DNA of 64,000 bases from an uncultured beta proteobacterium. GTDB taxonomy: Bacteria > Pseudomonadota > Gammaproteobacteria > Burkholderiales > Burkholderiaceae_C. The notes under the pieces were generated by a model, which was not told the DNA's origin, searched no databases, and was given only the letters and a program-made list of their open reading frames with translations. The stretch is taken from NCBI GenBank assembly GCA_903960915.1, contig CAJCCO010000109.1:36621-100620 (forward strand). The letters are read 5' to 3'. Positions 1 through 9,236 of the stretch are shown one piece after another (position 1 is the stretch's first letter; every line of letters starts with the position of its first letter). The translations under genes and the position numbers were made by a program.

Positions 1-103
1 ATTTTGGCGGCACGGCGTTAACGCTCGGTTGGCCTGAACCCCACCTCCCTCACCCCACCCCCCCAAACCCCCAACCTGAATTCCTCATTTTCTGGAGATT
101 TGC

Positions 104-1297
104 ATGAAACTCGAATCGATCAAGACCTTCATCGTGGCCAACCCGCCCCCCAGCTTTGGCGGGCGCTATTTCGTCTTTGTCAAAATCCGCACCACCTGCG
201 GTATCGAAGGCGTGGGCGAAGCCTATGCCGCCACCTTCAGCCCGCAAGTGGTGGCCAGCATGGCCGAAGACTTGTTTGAGCGCGTATTTGCCGGCCAGGA
301 CCCCATGCAAGTGGAAACGCTGTGGCGCAAGGCCTATGGCGAAGGCTTCTCCCTGCGGCCCGATATTTCGCTGATGGGCGTGCTCAGCGCGCTGGAGATG
401 GCGTGCTGGGACATCACCGGCAAAGCCCTGAACCAGCCGGTCTACAAACTGCTGGGTGGCCTGGTGAACCCGCGCCTGCGCAGCTACACCTACCTGTACC
501 CCGACGCTGACGAGGACGACTCGTTTTATGGCGACCCCGACCGCTCGGCCGAGCGTGCCGCACGCTACGTGCAAGAGGGTTTCACCGCCGTCAAGTTTGA
601 CCCGGTGGGCGGCTATTCGGTGTTTGATCCGCGCCAGCCCACGCTGGAACGCATGGATTTGTCCGAGCGTTTTTGCGCCCGCATTCGTGAAGCTGTGGGC
701 GACAAGGCCGACTTGCTGTTTGGCACCCACGGCCAGTTCACCGTGTCGGGGGCCAAGCGCCTGGCGCGCCGCCTGGAGCCCTACAACCCATTGTGGTTTG
801 AAGAGCCCACACCACCCGAGCGCCCTGAGATGATGGCCGAGGTGGCGCACTACACCTGCATTCCGGTGGCCACGGGCGAACGCCTGACCACCAAATACGA
901 GTTTGCCCGCGTGCTGGAAACCGGTGCGGCCACTATTCTGCAACCCAACCTGGGCCGCGTGGGCGGCATTCTGGAAGCCAAGAAAATTGCCGCACTGGCT
1001 GAAGTGCATTACGCGCAAATTGCGCCCCACCTCTACTGCGGCCCCATCGTGGCGGCGGCCAATATTCAATTGGCGGCCTGCATTCCCAACTTCCTGATTC
1101 TCGAAAGCATTCAGCAGTTTGGCGGCTTCCACGCCGAGTTGTTGAAGAAGCCGCTGCAGTGGGAAGGCGGCTATGTGATTCCGAGCAAAGAACCCGGCCT
1201 GGGCGTGGAGTTGAACGAAGAGGTGGCACTGGCCCACCCCTACGACAGCCGCCGCCTGCACCTGGACATGGCGCAGCACCCGCTGGGCTACTTCTGA
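104..1297 (+). CDS. mandelate racemase/muconate lactonizing (enolase superfamily) protein
   Basis: A cytoplasmic enzyme of 397 residues, the usual length for the enolase superfamily, whose members abstract the alpha-proton of sugar acids and related carboxylates. The N-terminal capping domain runs to about residue 125 and the barrel follows. Visible motifs are KFDP around K164, FEEP at 232-235, ATGERL with E259, and APHLYCGP with H309, which suit a metal-dependent dehydratase or isomerase. The expected first metal-ligand Asp is not present: the strand reads LLFGTHGQ, with G207 and H209. The ATG follows a TGGAGA ribosome site. An AldA-like dehydrogenase starts 59 bp downstream, which suggests a sugar-acid or hydroxy-acid catabolic pair. 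Family is confident; substrate is unknown. Confidence 0.9.
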   Translation: MKLESIKTFIVANPPPSFGGRYFVFVKIRTTCGIEGVGEAYAATFSPQVVASMAEDLFERVFAGQDPMQVETLWRKAYGEGFSLRPDISLMGVLSALEMACWDITGKALNQPVYKLLGGLVNPRLRSYTYLYPDADEDDSFYGDPDRSAERAARYVQEGFTAVKFDPVGGYSVFDPRQPTLERMDLSERFCARIREAVGDKADLLFGTHGQFTVSGAKRLARRLEPYNPLWFEEPTPPERPEMMAEVAHYTCIPVATGERLTTKYEFARVLETGAATILQPNLGRVGGILEAKKIAALAEVHYAQIAPHLYCGPIVAAANIQLAACIPNFLILESIQQFGGFHAELLKKPLQWEGGYVIPSKEPGLGVELNEEVALAHPYDSRRLHLDMAQHPLGYF

Positions 1298-1356
1298 ACT
1301 TTGCCCACCATTTGCCTGACTCCTTTGCCCTCATCCCGTTACCCACGGCCGTACCC

Positions 1357-2781
1357 ATGAAAAGTTACCTCAACCTCATCAACAACCAATGGGTCGCCAG
1401 TGACACGGGCGCCAGCTTCTCGGTGGACAACCCGGCCACGCAAGCAGTCATTGGCCAGGTTAGCGCCGCCAGCACGGCTCAGGCCATGGCGGCCTGCGAC
1501 GCGGCAGCAGCGGCGCAAAAAGGCTGGCGCAAACTCAGCAGCGTAGAACGTGGCCAGTACCTGCACAAACTGGCCGTCGCCCTGGACGCGCGCAAAGAGG
1601 CGATTGGCCAGGCGCTGGCACTGGAATCTGGCAAGAGCCTGGAAGACGCCACCTTCGAGGCGGTCTACGCCGCTGAGGTGACGCGCTACCACGCCGAATG
1701 GGCGCGCCGGATTGAAGGCGAGATCATCCCCAGCGACTCGCCCAACGAAAACCTGATGCTGCACCGCGAACCAATGGGCGTGGTGGCCTGCCTGATTCCG
1801 TTCAACTACCCCGTCTACACCTTGCTGCGCAAGATTGCGCCCGCGCTGATCACCGGCAACACCGTGGTGGTGCGCCCCAGCAACAACACGCCCTGCTCCG
1901 CCTTCGAGAGTGCGCAGGCCGTGCTCGACGCTGGACTGCCCGCCGGCGTGGTGAACATTTTGACCATGGGCCATGCCGAAGCGCAGGCCATGTGCACGCA
2001 CCCCAAGGTGGCCATGATCACGCTCACCGGTGGCTTGAGCGCAGGCCGGCGCGTGCTGGACTACGCCAAAACCAACATCGCCAAATCGTCGCTGGAGCTC
2101 GGCGGCAAAACGCCCGCCATTGTGGCCGCCGATGCCGATCTGGAAAAAGCCGCCAGCGACATCGTGCGCTCCAAAACCACCAACTGCGGCCAACTGTGCA
2201 CGGCCGTGGAGCGGGTGTATGTGCAGCACAGCGTGCACGACGCACTGGTGGCCAAGCTGCAGGAAAAACTGGCGGCCCGCACCTTTGGCGACCGCGCGCA
2301 ACACCCCGATCGCATGGGACCACTGATCAGCGCCGAGGCGCGCCAGGGCATTCATGCCATGGTGGAACAAGCTATGGCAGAGGGCGCGCAGCTTTTGTGT
2401 GGCGGCGTCATGCCCGATGGCCCGGGTTATTTTTACCCGCCCACCTTGCTGACCCAGGTGCGCCAGGACATGGCCATCGTGCAAGAAGAAGTGTTTGGCC
2501 CGGTGCTGTGCGTGCTGCCCTACACCGACATTGAGCATGCGTTGGCGCTGGCCAACGACCACCAGTTTGGCCTGGCCTCGGTGCTTTACACCGAGGACTA
2601 CCGCAGCGTGATGAAAGCCAGCAACGAGATTGAAGCCGGTGAGCTCTACATCAACCGCACCCCGGCCGACCCCTACCAGGGTTACCACGCGGGCTGGAAA
2701 CGCTCAGGGCTGGGCGGCGACGACGGCAAGCACGGCATGCTGGAATTTACCCAGACCCGGCTGGTCATCATGAATTATTGA
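1357..2781 (+). CDS. AldA-like aldehyde dehydrogenase (lactaldehyde/glycolaldehyde type)
   Basis: An NAD(P)-dependent aldehyde dehydrogenase of 474 residues. It carries ELGGK near residue 250 and the catalytic Cys in NCGQLC, and the C-terminal part (INRTPADPYQGYHAGWKRSG, then a GGDDGKHG stretch) closely resembles E. coli AldA as I remember it. AldA oxidises lactaldehyde and glycolaldehyde to lactate and glycolate. An in-frame extension reaches back to 1159 but would overlap the upstream gene and has no family similarity, so I chose ATG 1357 (MKSYLNLINNQWV), which matches the family start. With the upstream enolase-superfamily enzyme it probably forms a two-gene catabolic operon. It converges with the LysR gene at 2804. 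The exact aldehyde is inferred, not shown. Confidence 0.9.
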   Translation: MKSYLNLINNQWVASDTGASFSVDNPATQAVIGQVSAASTAQAMAACDAAAAAQKGWRKLSSVERGQYLHKLAVALDARKEAIGQALALESGKSLEDATFEAVYAAEVTRYHAEWARRIEGEIIPSDSPNENLMLHREPMGVVACLIPFNYPVYTLLRKIAPALITGNTVVVRPSNNTPCSAFESAQAVLDAGLPAGVVNILTMGHAEAQAMCTHPKVAMITLTGGLSAGRRVLDYAKTNIAKSSLELGGKTPAIVAADADLEKAASDIVRSKTTNCGQLCTAVERVYVQHSVHDALVAKLQEKLAARTFGDRAQHPDRMGPLISAEARQGIHAMVEQAMAEGAQLLCGGVMPDGPGYFYPPTLLTQVRQDMAIVQEEVFGPVLCVLPYTDIEHALALANDHQFGLASVLYTEDYRSVMKASNEIEAGELYINRTPADPYQGYHAGWKRSGLGGDDGKHGMLEFTQTRLVIMNY

Positions 2782-2803
2782 GTGCGGGGCAAGAGAAGCG
2801 CCC

Positions 2804-3694
2804 TCAGGCCTCAGTTGACGGGCCCATTTCACGCAACAGCCAGCCTTTGAACGCCAACGCGGCGGCGTTGATGCGCGTGCCCTCAGGCGCAATCAGAAAG
2901 TAAGCTTCTTTCATGGGCAGCGCAAAGGGCAAGGGGCGCACCAAGCGGCCCGAGGCGATCAAATCTTGCGCCACCGTGTCGTGCGCCAAGGCCACCCCCA
3001 AACCGTTTTGCGCCCACGCCAGGCTGACCGCCCAGGTGCTGGCACGGTGAATCATGGGCACCGGGCGCTGAGGCTTGTCCGGCACGGCCTCCAGCCAGCT
3101 GTCCCAGCTTTGCAGCGTACCGGGCAAGTCAAACAGACGCTGTTGCAGCAAGTCGTCCACGCTGTGAATACGTGCTGCCACCTCGGGCGAACAGACGGGG
3201 AATATGTGGTCGTGCGTGAGGCGCTTGCCGACGCGGCTTTCCCATTTGCCCTGCCCAAACACAATCTCCACGGCGGCTGAGGCGCTGGGTTTTTCTTCGG
3301 CCCAGATGGAGGTCTCGACGTTGAGCTGCACCCAGGGAAATTCGTCCATGAAACGGCCCAGCCGGGGCGAGAGCCAAAACAGCGCGAACGACAGGTTGAC
3401 GTGCAGCTCCAGCACATCGGGGTCATTGCGGCCGGTGAGCACGCTGGTGCCCTCCTCCAGCATGGCAAACGCGGCCTGCACGGTGGGCAAATAGCCCCGT
3501 CCTTCGTCGGTGAGCTCCAGCCCGCGCACGCGCCGCACAAACAACAAACGCCCGAGCGCGCTCTCCAGACTTTTAATCTGCTGGCTGACGGCCGACTGGG
3601 TCATGTTGAGTTCCTGCGCCGCCGCCGTGAAACTCAGGGCACGGGCCGAGGCTTCAAAGGCGCGCAGCCAGTTCAAGGGGGGAAGTCGGGCCAT
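2804..3694 (-). CDS. LysR family transcriptional regulator, GcvA-like
   Basis: A DNA-binding regulator of 296 residues. The N-terminal winged helix-turn-helix is clear (LPPLNWLRAFEASAR, FTAAAQELNMTQSAVSQQI), followed by the periplasmic-binding-protein-like effector domain. The LPPL..LRAFE opening is typical of the GcvA subgroup, so I chose ATG 3694 (MARLPPLNW). An in-frame ATG at 3727 would add 11 residues; neither has a convincing ribosome site. The gene lies 60 bp or less downstream of the iron ABC ATPase gene on the same strand and converges on the AldA gene, so the target could be either neighbour. Effector unknown. Confidence 0.88.
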   Translation of the reverse strand: MARLPPLNWLRAFEASARALSFTAAAQELNMTQSAVSQQIKSLESALGRLLFVRRVRGLELTDEGRGYLPTVQAAFAMLEEGTSVLTGRNDPDVLELHVNLSFALFWLSPRLGRFMDEFPWVQLNVETSIWAEEKPSASAAVEIVFGQGKWESRVGKRLTHDHIFPVCSPEVAARIHSVDDLLQQRLFDLPGTLQSWDSWLEAVPDKPQRPVPMIHRASTWAVSLAWAQNGLGVALAHDTVAQDLIASGRLVRPLPFALPMKEAYFLIAPEGTRINAAALAFKGWLLREMGPSTEA

Positions 3695-3723
3695 GGCGGA
3701 TTTGCGCGTGGGGGGTGAGGCGG

Positions 3724-3750
3724 TCATGCGGTCAGACAGTCATGCGGTCA
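3724..3750. repeat. 11-bp direct repeat upstream of the LysR gene
   Basis: TCATGCGGTCA occurs at 3724-3734 and again at 3740-3750, with starts 16 bp apart. The pair lies between the ABC ATPase stop codon and the LysR coding region and includes the candidate upstream ATG at 3727. It could be a regulator site or a slippage duplication. Confidence 0.5.
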
Positions 3751-3754
3751 TGCA

Positions 3755-4831
3755 TTAAAGCGCAAGTGGCGGGAAGACGTGGGCCATACCCTGCACGCGC
3801 ACCCGCACCTTGGCGCCAGGTGCGGGGGCTTGCAAACCGGCGGTGTGGATGTGAATGGGCTTGTCTTGGGGGTGCTCATTCAGGCTGACCAGCAGGTCGC
3901 AGGTGGGGCCAAAAAAATCCACCTCCTGCACCACGCCCAGGCAAGCCAGATCATCCAGCGCGGGTGCGGGGTTTGTGTCATCTAGCACCTCCAGATGCAA
4001 CTGCTCGGGGCGCAGCATGACAGTGGCCATGCCGCTGCGCTGGGCGTCGTCCACGGCAATTCGGCCCAAGGGGCACTGGCACCAACCTTGGGACACGGGC
4101 GCCTGCATCACCAGCGCCTCACCCAAAAATTCGGCGGTCAGCGGGTCTGCCGGGCGCAAGTACACGTCTCTGGGCGCACCGGTTTGCACCAGTTGGCCGT
4201 TTCGCATGATGGCGACCTGGTCTGCAAAAGACAGGGCCTCGCCTTGGTCGTGGGTGACCAGAATGGTGGTGATGCCGGCCTTGTCGAGCAACTGGGCCAC
4301 CGCTTTGCGGGTGGCCGCGCGCAGGCCAGTGTCGAGGGCCGAGAACGGCTCGTCCATCAGCATCAGCTTGGGGCGTTGCGCCAGGGCGCGGGCCAGCGCC
4401 ACGCGTTGTTGCTGTCCACCGGAGAGTTCATGCGGGCGGCGTTGGAGCATGGCACGGTCCAGCGCCACCATGTCCATCAATTCTTCTATGCGGTGCTTGC
4501 GCTGCGCGTCATGGCGGGGCAAGCCAAATCCCACGTTGTCGGCAATGCTCAAGTGGGGAAACAACGCGCCTTCCTGGGGCACATAACCAATACCGCGCCG
4601 ATGGGCTGGCACCAGGGTGGTGGCGTCGGCCAGCAGTTCACCGTCAAGCACCAGCTGGCCGGCATCTGGCGCTTCAAAGCCCGCAAGAATTCTGAGCAAG
4701 GTGGTTTTGCCAGAGCCCGAAGGGCCCACGATGGCGGTGTGGCTGCCTTTTTCAACCGCCAGCGAAACGCCGCTCAGCGCTTGCACCGAGCCATAGGATT
4801 TGCGCACTGCGCTTATGTGTAGAAAGGTCAT
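3755..4831 (-). CDS. fbpC: iron(III) ABC transporter ATP-binding protein, FbpC-like
   Basis: The 358-residue ATPase of a ferric-iron importer; it hydrolyses ATP at the inner face of the cytoplasmic membrane. Walker A is GPSGSGKTT near residue 40, the signature is [14 protein letters not shown], and Walker B is [12 protein letters not shown]. The C-terminal third is a regulatory TOBE-like region. The reading frame is open back to 5461, but that stretch lies over the permease gene in another frame. ATG 4831 ([15 protein letters not shown]) gives the family start and overlaps the permease stop by 4 bp (ATGA). Iron rather than another substrate is inferred from the fused permease, the binding protein and the Fur-like site upstream. 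Confidence 0.9.
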   Translation of the reverse strand: MTFLHISAVRKSYGSVQALSGVSLAVEKGSHTAIVGPSGSGKTTLLRILAGFEAPDAGQLVLDGELLADATTLVPAHRRGIGYVPQEGALFPHLSIADNVGFGLPRHDAQRKHRIEELMDMVALDRAMLQRRPHELSGGQQQRVALARALAQRPKLMLMDEPFSALDTGLRAATRKAVAQLLDKAGITTILVTHDQGEALSFADQVAIMRNGQLVQTGAPRDVYLRPADPLTAEFLGEALVMQAPVSQGWCQCPLGRIAVDDAQRSGMATVMLRPEQLHLEVLDDTNPAPALDDLACLGVVQEVDFFGPTCDLLVSLNEHPQDKPIHIHTAGLQAPAPGAKVRVRVQGMAHVFPPLAL

Positions 4832-6372
4832 CGGCCTGCCAAGCGTTGGGATTGGGTGTGAAGAAGCCAGGTCAGCGGCAGCGACAGCAGCACCATCAGC
4901 ACCGCGTGGGGGGCCGCCGCGGCGTAGTCGATCTCGCTGCTGTGGGCCCAGAAAGCGGTGGCCAGTGTTTGCGTGCCATTGGGCGCCAGCAACAAGGTGG
5001 CGGTCAGTTCGTTGGTGATGGCCAGGAACACCATGGCCATGCCGCTGGCCACACCAGGCGCTGCCAGGCGCAGGGTGATGTGCCAGAGGGCTTGCGCAGG
5101 GGTGCGGCCCAGGCTGCGGGCAGCCTGCTCCAGTTCCAGCGGTGCCTGCGCAATGCCGGCACGCAGGTTGATCATGGCGCGTGGCAAGAACATCAGCACG
5201 TAGGCCAGCAGCACACTGAACACGGTTTGGTACAGCGGCAACGCCACCCGCACGGTGAGGGTCACCAGGGCTAAGGCAATGACGATACCGGGCAAGGAGC
5301 CCGTCAGGTAATTGCTGCTTTCCAGCCAGCGCTGCAAACGTCCCGGCGCACGGATGGACAGCCAGGCCATGGGCACGGCCACCAGCGTGGTGAGTACAGC
5401 CCCCGCTGCGGCCAGCCCCAGGGTTTGCGTCAGCGCGGCGGACAGCTCGTTCCAGCGCCAAACCTCTGCCCCACCCGCGATCAACCAGCGCGTCAGCGTT
5501 GCCAAGGGCACACCCAAAGACAAAGCGGCGGTGAGCGTGGGCAGCAGCAAGACCAGCCAGGTCCAGGTGCCCAAGCGCTGCCGCTGGGGCAGGCGCGCCG
5601 AGCTGCTACCGACCCGGGCATAGCGCTCATGGCCACGCGTGCCGCCTTCGAGCCCCAGCAACACCAAGCAGCACAGCACCAGCACGCCGGCCAGCATATT
5701 GGCCGCCGGGCCGTTGTAGGTGGACTGGTACTGGTCGACGATGGCGGTGGTGAAGGTGTCAAAGCGAATCATCACAAACAGGCCGTACTCGGCCAACAGA
5801 TGCAAGCCCACCAACAGGGCGCCGCCCCAGATAGCCAGCTTGAGCTGGGGCAGAACCACCCGCACATACACCGCCCAGGCGCCCCAACCGAGCGAGGCTG
5901 CGGTGTCTTCCAGGGCCGGGTCAAGTCGGCGCATGGCGGCGGCTATGGGCAAGTACAAAAAGGGGAAATAGGCCAGCACCGACACCAACACAGCGCCACC
6001 CAGCCCGTGCAGCCCAGGTACCACAGAGATCCAAGCGTAGCTGTGCACAAAGGCCGGCACGGCCAGGGGGGCTGCGGCCAGCCAAGCCCAGGTGCGCGCC
6101 CCGGGCAGGTCACTGCGTTCGGTCAACCAAGCCAGGGCCAGGGCCAGCACGGTGGCCAGCGGCACGGTGACGCCTACCAGCCAGAAGGTGTTGATCAGCA
6201 GTTCGGCCACACGCGGCCGAAACACCAGCGTCAGCACGGTTTGCCAGCCGGACTGCACCGCGACCCACAGCACAAAACCGAGCGGCAGCAGCGCCAGTAC
6301 CGACACCGCCAGCGCAGCCGCAGCCATCCAGGGCATGCGGGTGAAGGCAGGTAAGCCGGAATTCATGGGCAA
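4828..6372 (-). CDS. fbpB: iron(III) ABC transporter permease, two fused membrane domains, FbpB-like
   Basis: An integral inner-membrane protein of 514 residues, double the length of a single binding-protein-dependent permease domain, as in FbpB/SfuB. About twelve hydrophobic segments are visible, the first at residues 13-38. Each half carries an EAA-type loop, the first around [23 protein letters not shown] and the second around [20 protein letters not shown]. It forms the channel that passes iron from the binding protein to the cytoplasm. It lies 45 bp downstream of the binding protein gene and overlaps the ATPase gene by 4 bp, so the three genes look like one operon. Confidence 0.9.
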   Translation of the reverse strand: MPMNSGLPAFTRMPWMAAAALAVSVLALLPLGFVLWVAVQSGWQTVLTLVFRPRVAELLINTFWLVGVTVPLATVLALALAWLTERSDLPGARTWAWLAAAPLAVPAFVHSYAWISVVPGLHGLGGAVLVSVLAYFPFLYLPIAAAMRRLDPALEDTAASLGWGAWAVYVRVVLPQLKLAIWGGALLVGLHLLAEYGLFVMIRFDTFTTAIVDQYQSTYNGPAANMLAGVLVLCCLVLLGLEGGTRGHERYARVGSSSARLPQRQRLGTWTWLVLLLPTLTAALSLGVPLATLTRWLIAGGAEVWRWNELSAALTQTLGLAAAGAVLTTLVAVPMAWLSIRAPGRLQRWLESSNYLTGSLPGIVIALALVTLTVRVALPLYQTVFSVLLAYVLMFLPRAMINLRAGIAQAPLELEQAARSLGRTPAQALWHITLRLAAPGVASGMAMVFLAITNELTATLLLAPNGTQTLATAFWAHSSEIDYAAAAPHAVLMVLLSLPLTWLLHTQSQRLAGR

Positions 6373-6417
6373 GGCTATCAGGGCAAGTGAGGAAAGCGTT
6401 TGGGGTGCAGGCCGGGG

Positions 6418-7452
6418 TCAGAACAAGCCGGCTTGGGTCATCAGGTCAGACACCTTTTTACTGTTGAGCTTGGACGGCTCCACCTTGGGCGATTGCAACT
6501 CGGCCAAAGGCACCAGTTGGGGGTGGGAGGCAGCGCCTGTGCCCACGGCATATTCGAAGGAGTCGCCCGTGCGCAAAATACCCTGCCCGCCCTTGCCAGT
6601 GACCCATTTCACAAAGGCCTGTGCCTGCGCCTGGCGTTTGCTGGAGGCCAGCACGCCGCCGCCAGAAATGCTGACGAAAGCGCCTGGGTCTTCATTTTTA
6701 AAGTAATGCACCCCCAGGTTGTTGCTGTTCTCGCCGGTCTTGGCCTGGTCGGCCACGCGGTAGTAGTGGTAGATGACAGCGGCGTCCACTTGTCCGGCGT
6801 TCACCGCTTTCATGGCCACACCATTGCCTTTGAAAGTGACAGCGTTTTCCTTCATGGCCTTGAGCCAGGCCAGGGTGCTGGCCTCGCCTTTGAGTTCCAG
6901 TAGCGCGCTGACGATGGCCTGGAAGTCTGCGCCCGCTGGCGATGCAGCCCAGCGGCCTTTCCATTCGGGCTTGGCCAGGTCCAGCAACGATTTGGGCAAT
7001 TGCGCCGGCGACAGGCTGCGTTTGTTGTAGACAAACACCGTGCTGCGCGCGGCAATGCCGGTCCATCGGCCATGGGCTGGGCGGTAGTTGGCGACTGTTT
7101 GCGCCAGCGTGTCGCCGGCCAACGGCGCCAACAGGCCACGCGAATCAACCAGCGCGATGGCGGGTGAGTTTTCGGTCAGAAATACGTCGGCCGGAGACGC
7201 CGCCCCTTCCTGCACGATCTGGTTACCCAGCTCGGTATCACTGCCATTGCGCAGGGTAACCTTGATACCGGTCTCGGCGGTAAATGCTTGTGCCCAGGCC
7301 TGGGTCAGGCTGACGTGCTGCGCGTTGTAAACCAGAATACCTTCCGGGTTGGCCCCGGTTTGGGCCGCAGACAAAGTGGCGCTGGCCAGTAAACCGAAAG
7401 CCAGTGCCCCGCCGCTGAGGCGACGCACCATCGAAAAAACTGCTTTTCTCAT
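6418..7452 (-). CDS. fbpA: periplasmic iron(III)-binding protein, FbpA/FutA-like
   Basis: A 344-residue extracytoplasmic solute-binding protein. A signal peptide covers about residues 1-30 (basic start, hydrophobic core, cleavage near SAAQ). The mature part begins with ILVYNAQHVSLTQAWAQAF, the usual opening of the ferric-binding family (VYNAQH). The paired tyrosines of YHYY at 228-231 are the expected iron ligands in the C-terminal lobe. It heads the importer operon (binding protein, permease, ATPase) and is preceded by a Fur-box-like sequence 60 bp upstream, so iron repression is likely. Thiamine-binding paralogues exist, but the tyrosine pattern favours iron. Confidence 0.9.
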   Translation of the reverse strand: MRKAVFSMVRRLSGGALAFGLLASATLSAAQTGANPEGILVYNAQHVSLTQAWAQAFTAETGIKVTLRNGSDTELGNQIVQEGAASPADVFLTENSPAIALVDSRGLLAPLAGDTLAQTVANYRPAHGRWTGIAARSTVFVYNKRSLSPAQLPKSLLDLAKPEWKGRWAASPAGADFQAIVSALLELKGEASTLAWLKAMKENAVTFKGNGVAMKAVNAGQVDAAVIYHYYRVADQAKTGENSNNLGVHYFKNEDPGAFVSISGGGVLASSKRQAQAQAFVKWVTGKGGQGILRTGDSFEYAVGTGAASHPQLVPLAELQSPKVEPSKLNSKKVSDLMTQAGLF

Positions 7453-7511
7453 TGAATAAACTCACAAGGATGAACGGACACCAACGTCCGAATTAACATA
7501 CCTTCATTCTA

Positions 7512-7533
7512 AATGAGAACAGTTACTATTTGC
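7512..7533 (-). promoter_or_regulatory. Fur-box-like operator upstream of the iron transporter
   Basis: The plus strand reads AATGAGAACAGTTACTATTT followed by GC. This resembles the Fur consensus, which is built from repeated GATAAT or NATWAT units such as AATGAGAATNATTCTCATTT. It lies in the 130-bp gap between fbpA and the ALDH gene, about 60 bp before the fbpA start, where a promoter would be. Match judged by eye. Confidence 0.55.
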
Positions 7534-7582
7534 ATCAAAGGCAGAAAAAAACCGCCCAACGCGCGCCCCGCGCGCGCTGAAA

Positions 7583-9025
7583 TTACAAAATTTTGAAGGC
7601 CGATTTCATCAAGCGACGCACCAGGACGGGTACTTTGCCGGCAGAAAACAGCGTTGCCACCAAGGAAATTTGCGTGCGAACCACGGCCCGCTCATGGCTG
7701 AACGCCATAAAGCCGTAATGCCCGTGCGCGTTGCCAATGCCTGAGTTGTTGATGCCGCCAAACGGCAGGTTGCCGTGCAAAAACTGCATCAGCGCATGGT
7801 TGACGCAGGCGCCGCCGGACACGGTGTTCATCAGCACACGGTCAATGTTGGCGTTGTCGCGGCTATAGATATAGAGCGAAAGCGGCTTGGGACCGGCATT
7901 GATGCTGGCCACCACCGCGTTGATGTCGGTGTAGCCAATAACTGGCAACAGCGGGCCAAACACCTCTTCATGCATGATGCGCGCGTTGCCTGGAATTTGG
8001 TCAAGCAAAGTGGGCTGCACAAAACAATCGGCGGTCACCGCCTCGCCCCCGGTGAGGGTACGAGCGCCCAGCGCTTTGGCATCATCGAGCAAAGCTTTCA
8101 CGCGGGAGGTATGACGCGCATTGACGATGTGCGCCAGGTGCGGGCTGTTTTGCTGCTCAGCCAGGCTGGCGCCATAGGCCCGAGTCAACTCTGCGCGGCA
8201 CAGGGTGACCCACTGCTCCTTGACACTTTCGTGGACAAACACGTGGTCTGGCGCGATGCAGGTTTGCCCGGAGTTGGCAAACTTGGCCCACATGATGTTG
8301 GTGGCGGCCAGCTTCAGGTTGGCGGAGGCGTCGATGATGGTAGGACTTTTGCCCCCCAGCTCAAGCGTCACGCTGCTGAGGTTTTTGGCCGCAGCGGTCA
8401 TGACATGGCGGCCAATAGCCGGGCTGCCAGTGAAGAAGATGTGGTCAAACGGCAGTTCCAGCAAGGCTTGCGCCACATCCGCCTCCCCTTCAAAAATGGC
8501 CACTTCGTCTTCGCTGAAAATTTCCTGCACCAGCTTGACCATCAAGGCCGACAAATGGGGCGTCAACTCGGACGGTTTGAGAATGGCGGTGTTGCCCGCC
8601 GCAATGGCCGACACCAGCGGCCCCAACGTGAGGTTGACCGGGTAATTGAACGGCCCCACGATCAGGCAGCGCCCACGGGGCACATATTGCACATGGCTGC
8701 GGGTTCCACCGGTCAAAAGCGTGGGCCAGACACGCTTGGGTTTCATCCATTTCTTGAGGTGGCGAATGGCGTCGTTGGCCTCCACACACACCGGCAAAAT
8801 CTCGGCCAGATCAACCTCGCCCTGGGGCTTTTTGAAGTCTGCGTAGGCGGCGCGGTACCAGTCCTCGGTATGTGCAATCACCGCGTCGCGCAAGCGGCGA
8901 ATCTTGGCAATACGCTCCAGCGCCGTAGAACTGCGCAAGCGCAGAGCCGTCGCTTCCTGACGCGCAAACACGTCTTGCATGCGGGTCTTGCTCACAACAG
9001 ATTGGGGCGTATCAAGGTTCATCAC
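7583..9025 (-). CDS. ALDH3-type aldehyde dehydrogenase (coniferyl aldehyde dehydrogenase-like)
   Basis: A 480-residue NAD(P)-dependent aldehyde dehydrogenase. The motifs GPFNYPVNL, FFTGS, ELGGKSP and FANSGQTCIAPDHVFVH (catalytic Cys in GQTC) place it in the class 3 branch, which includes coniferyl aldehyde and fatty aldehyde dehydrogenases. The C-terminal residues (about 455-480) are hydrophobic and basic, as in some members that touch membranes. The gene reads leftward toward the iron transporter but is separated by the Fur-like region and ends 130 bp before fbpA, so it may be its own unit. Aldehyde substrate not determinable. Confidence 0.88.
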   Translation of the reverse strand: MMNLDTPQSVVSKTRMQDVFARQEATALRLRSSTALERIAKIRRLRDAVIAHTEDWYRAAYADFKKPQGEVDLAEILPVCVEANDAIRHLKKWMKPKRVWPTLLTGGTRSHVQYVPRGRCLIVGPFNYPVNLTLGPLVSAIAAGNTAILKPSELTPHLSALMVKLVQEIFSEDEVAIFEGEADVAQALLELPFDHIFFTGSPAIGRHVMTAAAKNLSSVTLELGGKSPTIIDASANLKLAATNIMWAKFANSGQTCIAPDHVFVHESVKEQWVTLCRAELTRAYGASLAEQQNSPHLAHIVNARHTSRVKALLDDAKALGARTLTGGEAVTADCFVQPTLLDQIPGNARIMHEEVFGPLLPVIGYTDINAVVASINAGPKPLSLYIYSRDNANIDRVLMNTVSGGACVNHALMQFLHGNLPFGGINNSGIGNAHGHYGFMAFSHERAVVRTQISLVATLFSAGKVPVLVRRLMKSAFKIL

Positions 9026-9236
9026 TCGGCCTTTAAATAGTTAACTGGCGGGTTGGGTAAAGCTGGAGCGATTACAGCACTTTCTGGATGCGGCCTGCAT
9101 TGGGGAAGCTCCTACTGAACACAGAGCTATGCATCAGCACCAGTTGTCCAGATGCAAAGCCAGGGGAATGATTAATTCAAAGGTGCAACGGGAATTAAGA
9201 AACTTTCAGCCATTTGCTTAGATGCAAGGAATTTTT

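Noticed and set aside
1..103. End of a preceding gene at the left edge
   Set aside because: All three plus-strand frames are short, and the C-rich tract has no recognisable protein; too little to call.
50..1279. Long reading frame antisense to the enolase-superfamily gene
   Set aside because: It mirrors codon structure of a real gene in GC-rich DNA, and its residue mix (many His, Gln, Gly) fits no family.
1339..2688. 449-codon frame antisense to the AldA gene
   Set aside because: Shadow of a well-supported aldehyde dehydrogenase; no motif of its own.
4832..5461. N-terminal extension of the iron ABC ATPase
   Set aside because: It lies over the permease gene in another frame, and ATG 4831 gives the family start with a 4-bp overlap.
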